Notes: generated from the letters alone by a model not told the origin. A stretch of DNA of 64,000 nt from Jejuia sp. UBA6058 (GCA_002428965.1 DIYI01000018.1:62001-126000), one strand, 5' to 3'; positions 32,623 through 42,034 are shown, numbered from the stretch's first letter. Translations and numbers: made by a program.

Positions 32623-34815
32623 CTATTTCAAATCGAATCTATCTGCATCCATTACTTTAGCCCAGGCTGCCACAAAATCTTCTATAAATTGTGCTTCACC
32701 ATCATTTGCTCCGTAAACTTCAGCAATAGCTCTTAACTCTGTATTAGATCCAAAAATTAAATCTGCTCTAGTTCCTGTAAATTTTACGATTCCTGTTCTT
32801 CTGTCTCGACCTTCAAAGATGCGGTCATCAGAAGATGTTGCACTCCATGTGTAAGCAAAATCTAGAACATTTGAAAAGAAATCATTGGTTAGATGTCCAA
32901 CATTTTCAGTAAATACTCCATGATTTGAATCATCATAGTTAGTTCCCAAAACACGCATACCTCCAACAAGAGCTGTCATTTCCGGAATAGACAAACTCAT
33001 TAAATTCGCTCTGTCTACTAATAGATCTTCTGCTGCTACATTTAAGTCGCCTTTAATGTAATTTCTAAAACCATCAGCTAAAGGTTCTAAATACCCAAAA
33101 GATTCTAAATCCGTTTGTTCTTGAGATGCATCTCCTCTGCCTTGAGAAAATGGAACTATTACATTATGATCAGCATTTCTTGCAGCTTCCTCAATACCAG
33201 CATTTCCTGCTAAAACTATTAAGTCTGCCATAGAAACTTCTCCACTAAAATCTTTTTGAATTCCTTTAAGAACATTTAGAACTTTATCAAGTTCTGCAGG
33301 CTTATTAACTTCCCAACTGCGTTGTGGTTCTAATCGAATTCGAGCACCATTAGCACCCCCTCGTTTATCCGAATCTCTGTAAGTTGAAGCAGAAGCCCAA
33401 GCTGTGGTTACCATTTGAGAAATAGTTAATCCTGAAGCCAATACCATTTTCTTTAACTTCACAATATCGTCATCACTTAAATTATAATTCACCTTTGGAA
33501 TTGGATCTTGCCATATTAACTCTTCTTTTGGTACTTCAGGACCTAAATAACGATCTATCGGACCCATATCCCGATGTGTCAATTTATACCAGGCTCTTGC
33601 AAAAGCGTCTTCAAAAGCTGCATGATCTTTATGAAAACGTTTAGAAATTTCTAAGTACTTAGGGTCAGTCTTTAAAGCCATGTCAGCAGTACTCATCATT
33701 AGGGCTTGAGTTCCGTTTCCTCCCGCTGCAGGTGCTTGTTTTGCGTCAGGATTTTTTGGCGTCCATTGGTGAGCTCCAGCTGGACTTTTTGTCAATTCCC
33801 AATCGTAATTTAATAATACATCAAAATAATCGTGATCCCATTGTGTTGGGTTTGGTGTCCAAGCGCCTTCTAAACCACTCGTAATGGCATCATCCAATAC
33901 TCCAGAATTATAGTGGTTTTTCCAACCCGTACTCATTTCTTCTATTAAGGCCCCATGAGGTTCCGGACCAACGTATTTATCTGGGTCTGCTGCTCCATGG
34001 GCTTTCCCAAAGGTATGCCCACCTGCAACCAAAGCCACGGTCTCTTCATCATTCATCGCCATACGCCCAAAAGTTATTCTAATATCATGTGCAGACTTCA
34101 TAGGGTCTGGCACGCCATTAGGCCCTTCAGGGTTTACATAAATTAGCCCCATATGTACAGCACCTAAATGACCTTCCAAATCACCATCACTAGTGTCATA
34201 ACGCTCATCATTGCCTAACCATTGATTTTCAGAACCCCAATAAATATCTTGTTCTGGCTCCCAAACATCCTCACGACCTCCTGCAAATCCAAAAGTTTTA
34301 AAACCCATAGACTCCAATGCACAATTACCAGCCAGAATCATCAAGTCCGCCCAAGATAATTTTTTACCGTATTTCTTTTTAATTGGCCATAACAATAAAC
34401 GTGCTTTATCTAGATTGCCATTATCTGGCCAGCTATTTAAGGGTGCAAAACGTTGAGTCCCAGATGCTCCTCCTCCTCTACCGTCTCCAACTCTGTAAGT
34501 TCCTGCACTGTGCCACGCCATACGAATCATAAAAGGTCCGTAATGGCCATAATCTGCTGGCCACCAGTCTTGAGAATCTGTCATTAAATCAATCACTTCT
34601 TCTTTCAATGTGGCATAATCTATACTATTAAACGCTGCGGCATAATCAAAGTCTTTTGAATATGGATTAGAACTTTTACCATGTTGCCTTAAAATATTCA
34701 ACTTTAATTCATTGGGCCACCAATCTCTGTTTTTGGTACCGCCTCCCGCAGGTTGTTTCTGCGTTCCACTCATGAATGGGCATTTGCTAATGTCTGTACT
34801 GTTAGTGTCGTGCAT
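32623..34815 (-). CDS. katG: Catalase-peroxidase KatG
   Basis: A 730-residue bifunctional haem enzyme that breaks down H2O2 as a catalase and as a peroxidase. The distal haem site is in FMIRMAWHSAGTYRVGDGRG (Arg, Trp and His), with Trp of the Met-Tyr-Trp crosslink in this motif. Its partner Tyr is in MGLIYVNPEGPNG and the Met in FGRMAMNDEETVALVAGGHT. The proximal His is in the same VALVAGGHTFGKAHG stretch. The second, non-haem half is complete (WASASTYRDSDKRGGANGAR and later). It has no signal peptide. It heads an operon with the ankyrin gene and is divergent from tpx; the 250-base spacer has no obvious OxyR site that I can identify. Confidence 0.98.
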   Translation of the reverse strand: MHDTNSTDISKCPFMSGTQKQPAGGGTKNRDWWPNELKLNILRQHGKSSNPYSKDFDYAAAFNSIDYATLKEEVIDLMTDSQDWWPADYGHYGPFMIRMAWHSAGTYRVGDGRGGGASGTQRFAPLNSWPDNGNLDKARLLLWPIKKKYGKKLSWADLMILAGNCALESMGFKTFGFAGGREDVWEPEQDIYWGSENQWLGNDERYDTSDGDLEGHLGAVHMGLIYVNPEGPNGVPDPMKSAHDIRITFGRMAMNDEETVALVAGGHTFGKAHGAADPDKYVGPEPHGALIEEMSTGWKNHYNSGVLDDAITSGLEGAWTPNPTQWDHDYFDVLLNYDWELTKSPAGAHQWTPKNPDAKQAPAAGGNGTQALMMSTADMALKTDPKYLEISKRFHKDHAAFEDAFARAWYKLTHRDMGPIDRYLGPEVPKEELIWQDPIPKVNYNLSDDDIVKLKKMVLASGLTISQMVTTAWASASTYRDSDKRGGANGARIRLEPQRSWEVNKPAELDKVLNVLKGIQKDFSGEVSMADLIVLAGNAGIEEAARNADHNVIVPFSQGRGDASQEQTDLESFGYLEPLADGFRNYIKGDLNVAAEDLLVDRANLMSLSIPEMTALVGGMRVLGTNYDDSNHGVFTENVGHLTNDFFSNVLDFAYTWSATSSDDRIFEGRDRRTGIVKFTGTRADLIFGSNTELRAIAEVYGANDGEAQFIEDFVAAWAKVMDADRFDLK

Positions 34816-35034
34816 TGTATTTAGTGTTTAATTATATAATTTCATTTCCCTAAAATTAATCATTGTTATGAAGATATTTTTCAGAATATATTCTTATAAA
34901 TTATATTTGAATTAGTAAAACTTATGGGTTTGTAAAAAACAATAGTTTTTAGCGATAAAAAGCTGCACCTTATTTCCTTCCTTAATTATTTCTTAAAGAT
35001 TGAACCAATCATGTTGTGACATTTCAATTATGCT

Positions 35035-35042
35035 TATTTTCG
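35035..35042 (+). promoter_or_regulatory. Possible -7 promoter element of tpx
   Basis: TATTTTCG is one base off TAnnTTTG, with a TTG at 35014-35016 about 18 bases upstream. It lies 23 bases before the tpx ATG. Confidence 0.35.
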
Positions 35043-35065
35043 TAACTCTAATTAAAAATAAATAA

Positions 35066-35572
35066 ATGGCTGATATTACATTGGGTGGAACACCCGTAAA
35101 AACAGTTGGGGAATTGCCAGCAGTAGGTTCCCAGCTTGAAGATTTCGAACTTGTAGCAATAGATTTATCCACAAAAACATTATCCGATTTTACAGGAAAG
35201 AAGCTTGTGCTTAACATATTTCCAAGCGTAAACACTGGAGTTTGTGCTGCTTCGGTAAGACAATTTAATACGAAAGCTAGCGAACTTGACAATACAACTG
35301 TTTTATGTATTTCGAGAGATTTACCATTTGCACAAGATCAATTTTGTGCAGCCGAAGGCCTAAATAATGTGGTTATGCTTTCTGATTTTAAAACAGGTAA
35401 ATTTGGTAAAGATTATGGCGTATTATTCTCTTCTGGAGGATTCGATGGTTTATTATCAAGATCTATTGTTGTTGCAGATGCAGCTGGAAAAATTCTTCAT
35501 ACAGAACAAGTTTCCGAAACTGCTGATGAACCAAATTACAAAGCTGCTTTAGAAGCTCTACAGGATGCCTAA
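35066..35572 (+). CDS. tpx: Thiol peroxidase Tpx (atypical 2-Cys peroxiredoxin)
   Basis: A 168-residue Tpx, normal length, reducing lipid and hydrogen peroxides with thioredoxin. The peroxidatic Cys is in NTGVCAASVRQFN (about residue 61) and the resolving Cys in FAQDQFCAAEGLNNV (about 95). MADITLGGTPVKTVGELPAV is the standard N-terminus. The diacylglycerol kinase gene starts before the stop (8-base overlap), so tpx, dgkA and probably the DinB gene form one operon. It is divergent from katG, consistent with shared oxidative-stress induction. Confidence 0.95.
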   Translation: MADITLGGTPVKTVGELPAVGSQLEDFELVAIDLSTKTLSDFTGKKLVLNIFPSVNTGVCAASVRQFNTKASELDNTTVLCISRDLPFAQDQFCAAEGLNNVVMLSDFKTGKFGKDYGVLFSSGGFDGLLSRSIVVADAAGKILHTEQVSETADEPNYKAALEALQDA

Positions 35573-35936
35573 AAAAGAGTCTTTCTTAGTAAACAGAATC
35601 AAAAGTGTCGGTTATGCATTTAAAGGTGCTTTTCTTTTAGTTACTAAGGAATCGAGTATTAAAATCCAGTTTGTTATTACTATTCTAATGACTATAGCTG
35701 GATTTTATTTTGAAATTTCCAAAACTGAATGGCTTATTCAAATTCTTACCATTGCGTTAGTTATGGGAATAGAAGGTGTGAACACTGCTATTGAGGAAGT
35801 TGCAAATTTTATCCATCCTGAATACCATGAAAAAATAGGTTACATAAAAGATGTAGCAGCTGGAGCTGTTTTTATTGCTGCTATTTGTGCTGTAATTGTA
35901 GGTTGTATCATTTATATTCCAAAGCTGACGGTATAA
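35565..35936 (+). CDS. dgkA: Diacylglycerol/undecaprenol kinase (DgkA family)
   Basis: A 123-residue membrane kinase of the DgkA family, with three transmembrane helices and an N-terminal amphipathic segment (RIKSVGYAFKGAFLLVTKES). The active-site region is VMGIEGVNTAIEEVANFIHP, with E and N of the family signature, and GYIKDVAAGAVFIAAICAVI carries the second conserved Lys/Asp. In Gram-negative bacteria it recycles diacylglycerol; in many other bacteria the homologue phosphorylates undecaprenol for cell-wall synthesis. Sequence alone does not decide between these. It overlaps tpx and precedes the DinB gene by 3 bases. Confidence 0.9.
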   Translation: MPKKESFLVNRIKSVGYAFKGAFLLVTKESSIKIQFVITILMTIAGFYFEISKTEWLIQILTIALVMGIEGVNTAIEEVANFIHPEYHEKIGYIKDVAAGAVFIAAICAVIVGCIIYIPKLTV

Positions 35937-35939
35937 TAT

Positions 35940-36383
35940 ATGACAACATCTAAAGAAAGATTAAAAGGATTAGTTGAAGAAGGACGTCTTTATGTTTCTA
36001 AAGCTTCTGAAATTGAATTATCTAAAAAAATTAATCCCAGTAAATGGTCAAAAAAAGAAATTTTAGGCCACCTAGTGGATTCAGCTATTAATAACCTACA
36101 AAGATTCACTGAAATTCAGTTCGAAAAAAAACCTTATAGGCTTAAAAGGTATAATCAAAACGATCTAGTTAAGGCAAACAACTATCAAAATTCAGATATT
36201 ACAATCATCCTTAATTTATGGATAGCACTTAATGAGCAAATAATGGCGGTAATAGCCAATCAAAACTACAACACCTTGAAATATAAAGTGGAACTTGAAG
36301 ATGGTGAAGATTGCGATCTGGAGTTTTTAATTGTTGATTATACTGACCATTTAGAACATCATTTAAATCAAATTAAAGCATAA
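35940..36383 (+). CDS. DinB family protein
   Basis: A 147-residue four-helix-bundle protein of the DinB/YfiT-like metal-binding family. The three metal-ligand His positions are in KKEILGHLVDSAINNLQRF and in the C-terminal DYTDHLEHHLNQI. Family members include thiol-dependent transferases, such as bacillithiol S-transferases, and proteins of unknown role. It is the last gene of the tpx-dgkA group. A strong hairpin begins immediately after its stop. Confidence 0.8.
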   Translation: MTTSKERLKGLVEEGRLYVSKASEIELSKKINPSKWSKKEILGHLVDSAINNLQRFTEIQFEKKPYRLKRYNQNDLVKANNYQNSDITIILNLWIALNEQIMAVIANQNYNTLKYKVELEDGEDCDLEFLIVDYTDHLEHHLNQIKA

Positions 36384-36429
36384 GTAATATTGATGTGTTA
36401 TATACTAGTACAAAACGCATCAATATTAC
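36384..36429 (+). terminator. Strong hairpin immediately after the DinB stop
   Basis: GTAATATTGATGTGTT (36384-36399) pairs with AACGCATCAATATTAC (36414-36429) over 16 bp with a single U-G wobble and a 14-base loop. No clean T-run follows, so it is either a weak terminator or a 3' stabilising structure. Confidence 0.5.
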
Positions 36430-36476
36430 ACTTTACTAAAAATACTAATCACCTAGGATAAACGTTAGTAATTTGT

Positions 36477-36484
36477 ATTTTTGC
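36477..36484 (+). promoter_or_regulatory. -7 promoter element of ftsK
   Basis: TATTTTTG matches TAnnTTTG. It predicts transcription from about 36489. This excludes the TTG at 36481 as start and supports the ATG at 36502. Confidence 0.5.
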
Positions 36485-36501
36485 TGAAACTAGCGCTCAT
36501 A

Positions 36502-38886
36502 ATGGCGAAGAAAACCAAAACTAAAAAACCTACTAAATCTAAATCCAAAAAAATAAGTTTTAAGTTGTCCAGTCAACAAAAGCTTATTTTTGGGAGTTTT
36601 TTGGTTATTTTCGGTATAGTTCTGTGCATTTCTTTCATTTCATTTTTCTTTACGGGTAAGGCTGATCAAAGTACACTTTCTGAGTTCTCTTCAAGACATA
36701 TTGAAACCCAAAATTGGTTAAGTAAAGTTGGCGCTTGGTTAAGCGATTTCTTTATTCAAAGAGGTTTTGGTATTTCTTCATTCATTCTATCTGGACTGTT
36801 GTTTCTTTCAGGAATATACGTACTTATGGATCTTAATAAGACCAAATTGCGTAAAAATTGGTTTTGGGGCATTCTCATAATGGTTTGGTGCTCAATACTA
36901 CTGGGATTCTTTGGCACGGGCAACAATATTTTAGGAGGTACAATTGGTTTTGAAACAAACAGTTTTCTTCAAGAATATATTGGTAAGATTGGGGTTATAC
37001 TGCTTCTAATTTTTGGCCTTATCATTTACCTAGCGGTTAGATTTAAAGTTAATTTTGATAGTATAAAACGCTTATTTTCTTCTGCTAAGAAAGATATTAG
37101 AGAAGAATTCTCAGATGACAAGCAAGATACATTTGTTGTAGATAATAACTTATCAGATGAAGCTGAAGCTATAAAAAAAGCTTTCGAAATTCCTTTGGAA
37201 AACAATTCTAAGGCGGAACCAATTAAAAAAACTACAAAAACCGTCGACACACCTCCAATAGAGGTTAAAGTTCCCGATGTGGAAATAGAAGAACCTGAGT
37301 TAGAAATTAAAGTGGAAGCTGTAAAAGAAGAGATTTCAGAAACCGATAATCTTGCCAATAAATTAGTTGAGGATTTTGGACTCTTTGATCCTACTTTGGA
37401 ATTGGGTAATTATCAATTCCCTCATTTAGACCTTTTAAAAAAATATGATACTGAAGGTATAACAATAAATCAGGAAGAATTAGAAGAAAACAAAAACCGT
37501 ATTGTTGAGACGCTGAACAACTATAAAATTGGTATTTCTAGTATTAAGGCAACAATTGGCCCCACAGTAACCTTATACGAAATAGTACCAGAAGCTGGTA
37601 TTCGCATTTCAAAAATTAAAAATTTAGAAGACGATATTGCATTGTCGTTATCCGCATTGGGAATTCGTATTATTGCCCCAATTCCTGGAAAAGGAACCAT
37701 TGGTATTGAGGTACCAAATAAAAACGCCACTATTGTTTCCATGCGTTCTGTGATTGCTTCAAAGAAATTTCAGAGTTCAGAAATGCAATTGCCCATTGCT
37801 CTTGGCAAAACTATTAGTAACGAAACGCTTGTAGTAGATTTAGCTAAAATGCCACATTTATTAATGGCAGGTGCTACGGGACAAGGAAAATCAGTTGGAT
37901 TAAACGCTGTTTTAACATCTTTACTTTATAAGAAACACCCAGCAGAAGTTAAATTTATTTTAGTTGATCCTAAAAAGGTAGAACTTACGCTTTTCAACAA
38001 AATAGAAAGACACTATCTCGCAAAACTACCCGATAGTGAAGAAGCAATTATTACAGATAATACAAAAGTGATTAATACATTAAACTCACTTTGTATAGAA
38101 ATGGATAACCGTTACGAGCTTCTTAAAAATGCCATGTGTAGAAACATTGCAGAATACAACAAGAAGTTTAAGGCGAGAAAATTAAATCCAAATGATGGGC
38201 ATCAATTTTTACCCTACATTGTTTTAGTTGTTGATGAGTTTGCAGATTTAATCATGACTGCGGGTAAAGAAGTGGAAACACCTATTGCGCGTTTAGCCCA
38301 ATTAGCACGAGCCATTGGCATCCATTTAATTATTGCGACTCAACGTCCATCAGTAAATGTTATTACTGGTATTATAAAAGCAAATTTCCCTGCGCGTATT
38401 GCCTTTAGGGTAACTTCAAAAATTGATTCTAGAACTATTTTGGACGGCGCTGGAGCAGATCAACTTATTGGTCGTGGTGATATGTTATATACACAAGGCA
38501 ATGATATGATCCGAATTCAGTGTGCCTTCGTTGATACGCCTGAGGTTGAAAAAATAACGGAGTTTATTGGTTCTCAGAAAGCATATCCTGATGCCTATAT
38601 GCTACCAGAATATATTGGTGAGGAAAGTGGCACAAGTCTTGATATAGATATCGAAGACAGGGATAAGCTATTTAAAGATGCAGCTATAGTTATTGTCACA
38701 GCTCAACAAGGGTCTGCTTCTTTATTGCAGCGCAAACTTAAATTAGGTTATAACAGGGCTGGTCGTTTAATTGATCAATTAGAAGCTGCAGGTATTGTTG
38801 GTCCTTTTGAAGGTAGTAAAGCAAGACAGGTTTTAGTGCCAGATTTAGCCTCTCTGGATGAGTTGTTAGATAATGAAAATATGTAA
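36502..38886 (+). CDS. ftsK: DNA translocase FtsK/SpoIIIE family
   Basis: A 794-residue FtsK. It pumps chromosomal DNA to the right daughter cell at the septum and activates dif recombination. There are four N-terminal transmembrane helices (residues about 25-185), an acidic linker (VEIEEPELEIKVEAV), and a motor domain with Walker A GATGQGKSVGLNAV, Walker B YIVLVVDEFADLIMT and LIIATQRPSVNVITG. The C-terminal gamma winged helix (LLQRKLKLGYNRAGRLIDQL) reads KOPS-like DNA signals. The linker is short relative to E. coli FtsK. The ATG at 36502 (MAKKTKTKKPTKSKS) is chosen because the frame's earlier TTG lies in the promoter. lolA follows after 20 bases. Confidence 0.95.
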   Translation: MAKKTKTKKPTKSKSKKISFKLSSQQKLIFGSFLVIFGIVLCISFISFFFTGKADQSTLSEFSSRHIETQNWLSKVGAWLSDFFIQRGFGISSFILSGLLFLSGIYVLMDLNKTKLRKNWFWGILIMVWCSILLGFFGTGNNILGGTIGFETNSFLQEYIGKIGVILLLIFGLIIYLAVRFKVNFDSIKRLFSSAKKDIREEFSDDKQDTFVVDNNLSDEAEAIKKAFEIPLENNSKAEPIKKTTKTVDTPPIEVKVPDVEIEEPELEIKVEAVKEEISETDNLANKLVEDFGLFDPTLELGNYQFPHLDLLKKYDTEGITINQEELEENKNRIVETLNNYKIGISSIKATIGPTVTLYEIVPEAGIRISKIKNLEDDIALSLSALGIRIIAPIPGKGTIGIEVPNKNATIVSMRSVIASKKFQSSEMQLPIALGKTISNETLVVDLAKMPHLLMAGATGQGKSVGLNAVLTSLLYKKHPAEVKFILVDPKKVELTLFNKIERHYLAKLPDSEEAIITDNTKVINTLNSLCIEMDNRYELLKNAMCRNIAEYNKKFKARKLNPNDGHQFLPYIVLVVDEFADLIMTAGKEVETPIARLAQLARAIGIHLIIATQRPSVNVITGIIKANFPARIAFRVTSKIDSRTILDGAGADQLIGRGDMLYTQGNDMIRIQCAFVDTPEVEKITEFIGSQKAYPDAYMLPEYIGEESGTSLDIDIEDRDKLFKDAAIVIVTAQQGSASLLQRKLKLGYNRAGRLIDQLEAAGIVGPFEGSKARQVLVPDLASLDELLDNENM

Positions 38887-38906
38887 TTTTGTATTAAAGT
38901 TAAAAA

Positions 38907-39545
38907 ATGAAAAAGATAATAACTACAGTTTTTGTTCTATTTACCCTTTTTAATGGGTTTACACAAAATGAGGGTAAAGCGCTTCTAACTGAAGTTTCAG
39001 AGAAGGTTAAAAACTATGACAATATCTCCATAGACTTCAAATATGTTTTAGAAAATATTGCAGAAAATATCAAGCAAGAAACTCGCGGTGATGTGGTGCT
39101 TTCAGGAGAAAAATACAAACTAAATATTTTGGGAATTACACGTCTTTATGATGGAAAAACACTTTATAGCATAAGTCCAGAAGATGAAGAGGTGACTATT
39201 TCAACGCAGGATGAAGATGAAGCTGATGCTATTACACCAAGTAAAATGCTATCCTTTTATCAAGACGGTTATACTTATGAAATGAACATTGTTCAAAATA
39301 TTCAAGGAAGAAAAATTCAATACGTAAAGTTGAAACCAATTGACTCGAATGCCGAGATAGATTACATTCTATTGGGTGTTGACGCTACTACAAAACATAT
39401 ATATAACTTAATTCAAATTGGTAAAAACGGTACTAAAACTACCTTAACAGTTAATTCTTTCAAAACAAACGAGCCATTACCAAAAAGCTTATTTACCTTT
39501 GATGCCGATAAATATGAAGATTATTATATCAATAATCTAGATTAG
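38907..39545 (+). CDS. lolA: LolA-like outer membrane lipoprotein carrier protein
   Basis: A 212-residue periplasmic protein with a signal peptide (KIITTVFVLFTLFNGFTQN). It matches the LolA family, which ferries lipoproteins across the periplasm: SEKVKNYDNISIDFKYVLEN, KQETRGDVVLSGEKYKLNI, LYDGKTLYSISPEDEEVTIS and a C-terminal TTLTVNSFKTNEPLPKSLFT. Bacteroidota lack a clear LolB, and LolA-like proteins here are often encoded next to ftsK. The next gene, an LptF/G-like permease, starts 11 bases after the stop, making an envelope-biogenesis group. Confidence 0.85.
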   Translation: MKKIITTVFVLFTLFNGFTQNEGKALLTEVSEKVKNYDNISIDFKYVLENIAENIKQETRGDVVLSGEKYKLNILGITRLYDGKTLYSISPEDEEVTISTQDEDEADAITPSKMLSFYQDGYTYEMNIVQNIQGRKIQYVKLKPIDSNAEIDYILLGVDATTKHIYNLIQIGKNGTKTTLTVNSFKTNEPLPKSLFTFDADKYEDYYINNLD

Positions 39546-39556
39546 TTTCAGCACAT

Positions 39557-41998
39557 TTGAAAATACTAGATCGCTACATACTCACTTCTTATTTAAGAAC
39601 CTTTTTAAGTGTATTTACTATATTACTGCTCATCTTTATATTGCAAATGATATGGTTATATATCAAAGAACTTGCAGGTAAAGATCTAGATTTAAGTACT
39701 ATTGTTAAATTCATATTGTATGGTCTCCCAAAGTTAATTCCTTTGGTGCTGCCATTAACCATCCTCTTAACATCGATAATGGTATTCGGTAATTTTGCCG
39801 AAAACTATGAGTTTGCCGCCATGAAATCTACTGGGATCTCATTGCAACGTGCTATGGCAAGTTTAGGTGTGTTTATTGTAGGTTTGGGGTTTGTTGCCTT
39901 TTGGTTTTCAAATAATATAATACCCTGGGGAGAATATAACTTCTTAAACCTTAGAAAAAATTTAGCTAAAGTGAAGCCTTCTATGGCAATAGCCGAAGGG
40001 CAATTTAACGAAATAGAATCTACACCATACAACATAAAGGTTGCAAAAAAAACTGGAGATAACGATCAGTTTTTAGAGGAAGTCATTATCCATAAGAAAG
40101 CTGCAGATCGCAGAAAAAATGCAACAACCATAACCGCAACGCATGGTGAGCTTGTTAGTAGTGAAGAATCAGATGTTATAAAACTAGTGCTTTATGATGG
40201 TCATTTCTACGAGGATCAGTACCCTAAAAAGCATAAAGAGCGTAACAGAAACCCTTTCGCTAAAAGTAGCTTTGAGAAATATACAATGAACATAGATATC
40301 TCAAACTATAACACAGTTGATATTGATGATAAATCATATGCGAATAGGTATAATATGCTCAATTTAACTGAGCTAGACTATACCCTAGATTCTTTGGCTG
40401 TAAAACACGATAAGAATATAAGCTCTTTTGCAAAGACAATTTATGGTCGTACGGGTATTAAACCTAATAATAACAATATTAAAGTTGACACAAGGAAAGC
40501 AATTGATAAAAAAGACAAAACCGTTATTACTAAGAAAATTGAAAACTCAAAGATTAATATAGATTCTACTTATACAGGTTCAATTTTAAGTTTGTTTAAT
40601 AATTCAAAAGGGAATGATTTTCTTAATCGAGCATCTAGTAATGTTAACAGTACTGTCCAATTATTAAAGAATAAAATATCAGATGTAGATCGAGACTTTA
40701 AGTGGTATAATAGACATATTATTTCGTTTCATGAAAAACTAGCACTACCGTTTGCTTGTATCATTCTCTTTTTTGTTGGCGCGCCACTTGGTGCCTTAAT
40801 TAGAAAAGGAGGTATTGGTCTGCCCTTGGTAATTGCCATATTGTTGTTTTTAACCTATCATTTTATTGGCATTTTTGCTTTAAATAGTGCTAAAAACGGA
40901 AGTTTTAACCCAGTTTTAGCTAGTTGGTTCTCCACCTTAATTATGTTACCTTTAAGTATTTACCTAACCAAAAAAGCTACGGCAGACAAAGGTTTATTTG
41001 AAACAGAAGGCGTACTAGAACCTTTAAAGAAACTCTTTGGAATTAAAAAGAAAGAAACAGAGATTGATACGTCTGTTTATGAGGAAAGTACAGAAGAGCA
41101 CAAGACACTACTTGTCTATAGCGATAAAGAACTCATTAAGGTTATAAAGAATTACAGACAATTTGGTTATACCAGAACACATAGAAATACGGCAGTTTCA
41201 ATTTTAAACTCTAGAGGGATAACAGACCAGCAACTTAAGTTTAGCGGTAATTTTGATAATCAAAAATTTGAGGAGGGTATTCGACTTAAGTATAAATTAG
41301 ATGAAGATTCGAAATTGGCTTTTATACTTTATGCCATTGCAATACCTTTAATACTTTCAGGGTTAATATTTGGCAATAACAAATTTCCAATTCTAGGAAA
41401 GATATTATTGATTGTAGGCATAGCAATTGGTGTTATATATTTGTTTGCACTTATTCGATCATTTATTAGTAGTTCCAATCTCAATAAACATCTTGAAAAA
41501 GAATCAGGAATTAACGGTATATTATATTTATTATTAGGGTTACCACTATACTTTATATTTTATCTTATTCAAAGAAAATCAACAAGTGAAGCCTTGTATT
41601 TAAATCCAAAAAGAACATTTGCTATTAAAAAGGAAGCAAATGTTGATGAGCCAAAAGTAGATACAAGTGCCATCACCCAAGACCTAAACGACTATAAAGC
41701 ACATAGTCTTTTTTCTATAATCTTATATAGCTTAGGAGTTATTTTGCTAATTCTATATTTCATCTTTAAAAACAACAAACTTCCTTCATTAGAATCTGCT
41801 TCAATTCAACTTAGTGTTATAGCATTTGTTTTGTTTGTTATTTATTATTTCAAATCTATTATCAATCTGAATTCAATTTACAAGATTGAGGCTTTGAATG
41901 AAAAGAAACCCAATGTGCTCTTATTTATTGTTGGAGTTCCACTATATATTCTAACATACATATTATTTTTGAATAAAATTGAGAACGATACAGCTTAA
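39557..41998 (+). CDS. LptF/LptG-like permease with long duplicated C-terminal extension
   Basis: An 813-residue membrane protein starting with TTG at 39557 (MKILDRYILTSYLRTFLSVF, the usual LptF/G start). Residues 1-480 carry the YjgP/YjgQ permease fold: N-terminal helices, a periplasmic beta-jellyroll (about 110-230) and C-terminal helices beginning at FHEKLALPFACIILFFVGAP, LGALIRKGG. LptF/G move LPS out of the inner membrane with LptB. E. coli LptF and LptG are about 360 residues. Here, after LYLTKKATADKGLF, an extra 330 residues carry a soluble part (KVIKNYRQFGYTRTHRNTAV) and two similar membrane modules (about 591-670 and 721-800). It belongs to the ftsK-lolA-ribB block. Confidence 0.85.
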   Translation: MKILDRYILTSYLRTFLSVFTILLLIFILQMIWLYIKELAGKDLDLSTIVKFILYGLPKLIPLVLPLTILLTSIMVFGNFAENYEFAAMKSTGISLQRAMASLGVFIVGLGFVAFWFSNNIIPWGEYNFLNLRKNLAKVKPSMAIAEGQFNEIESTPYNIKVAKKTGDNDQFLEEVIIHKKAADRRKNATTITATHGELVSSEESDVIKLVLYDGHFYEDQYPKKHKERNRNPFAKSSFEKYTMNIDISNYNTVDIDDKSYANRYNMLNLTELDYTLDSLAVKHDKNISSFAKTIYGRTGIKPNNNNIKVDTRKAIDKKDKTVITKKIENSKINIDSTYTGSILSLFNNSKGNDFLNRASSNVNSTVQLLKNKISDVDRDFKWYNRHIISFHEKLALPFACIILFFVGAPLGALIRKGGIGLPLVIAILLFLTYHFIGIFALNSAKNGSFNPVLASWFSTLIMLPLSIYLTKKATADKGLFETEGVLEPLKKLFGIKKKETEIDTSVYEESTEEHKTLLVYSDKELIKVIKNYRQFGYTRTHRNTAVSILNSRGITDQQLKFSGNFDNQKFEEGIRLKYKLDEDSKLAFILYAIAIPLILSGLIFGNNKFPILGKILLIVGIAIGVIYLFALIRSFISSSNLNKHLEKESGINGILYLLLGLPLYFIFYLIQRKSTSEALYLNPKRTFAIKKEANVDEPKVDTSAITQDLNDYKAHSLFSIILYSLGVILLILYFIFKNNKLPSLESASIQLSVIAFVLFVIYYFKSIINLNSIYKIEALNEKKPNVLLFIVGVPLYILTYILFLNKIENDTA

Positions 41999-42026
41999 AT
42001 CGTTTTTCATAATTTAAAATTAGCAA

Positions 42027-42034
42027 TATCTTTG
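42027..42034 (+). promoter_or_regulatory. -7 promoter element of ribB
   Basis: TATCTTTG matches TAnnTTTG and ends 4 bases before an ATG at 42039 and 19 before the ATG at 42054. Confidence 0.5.
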
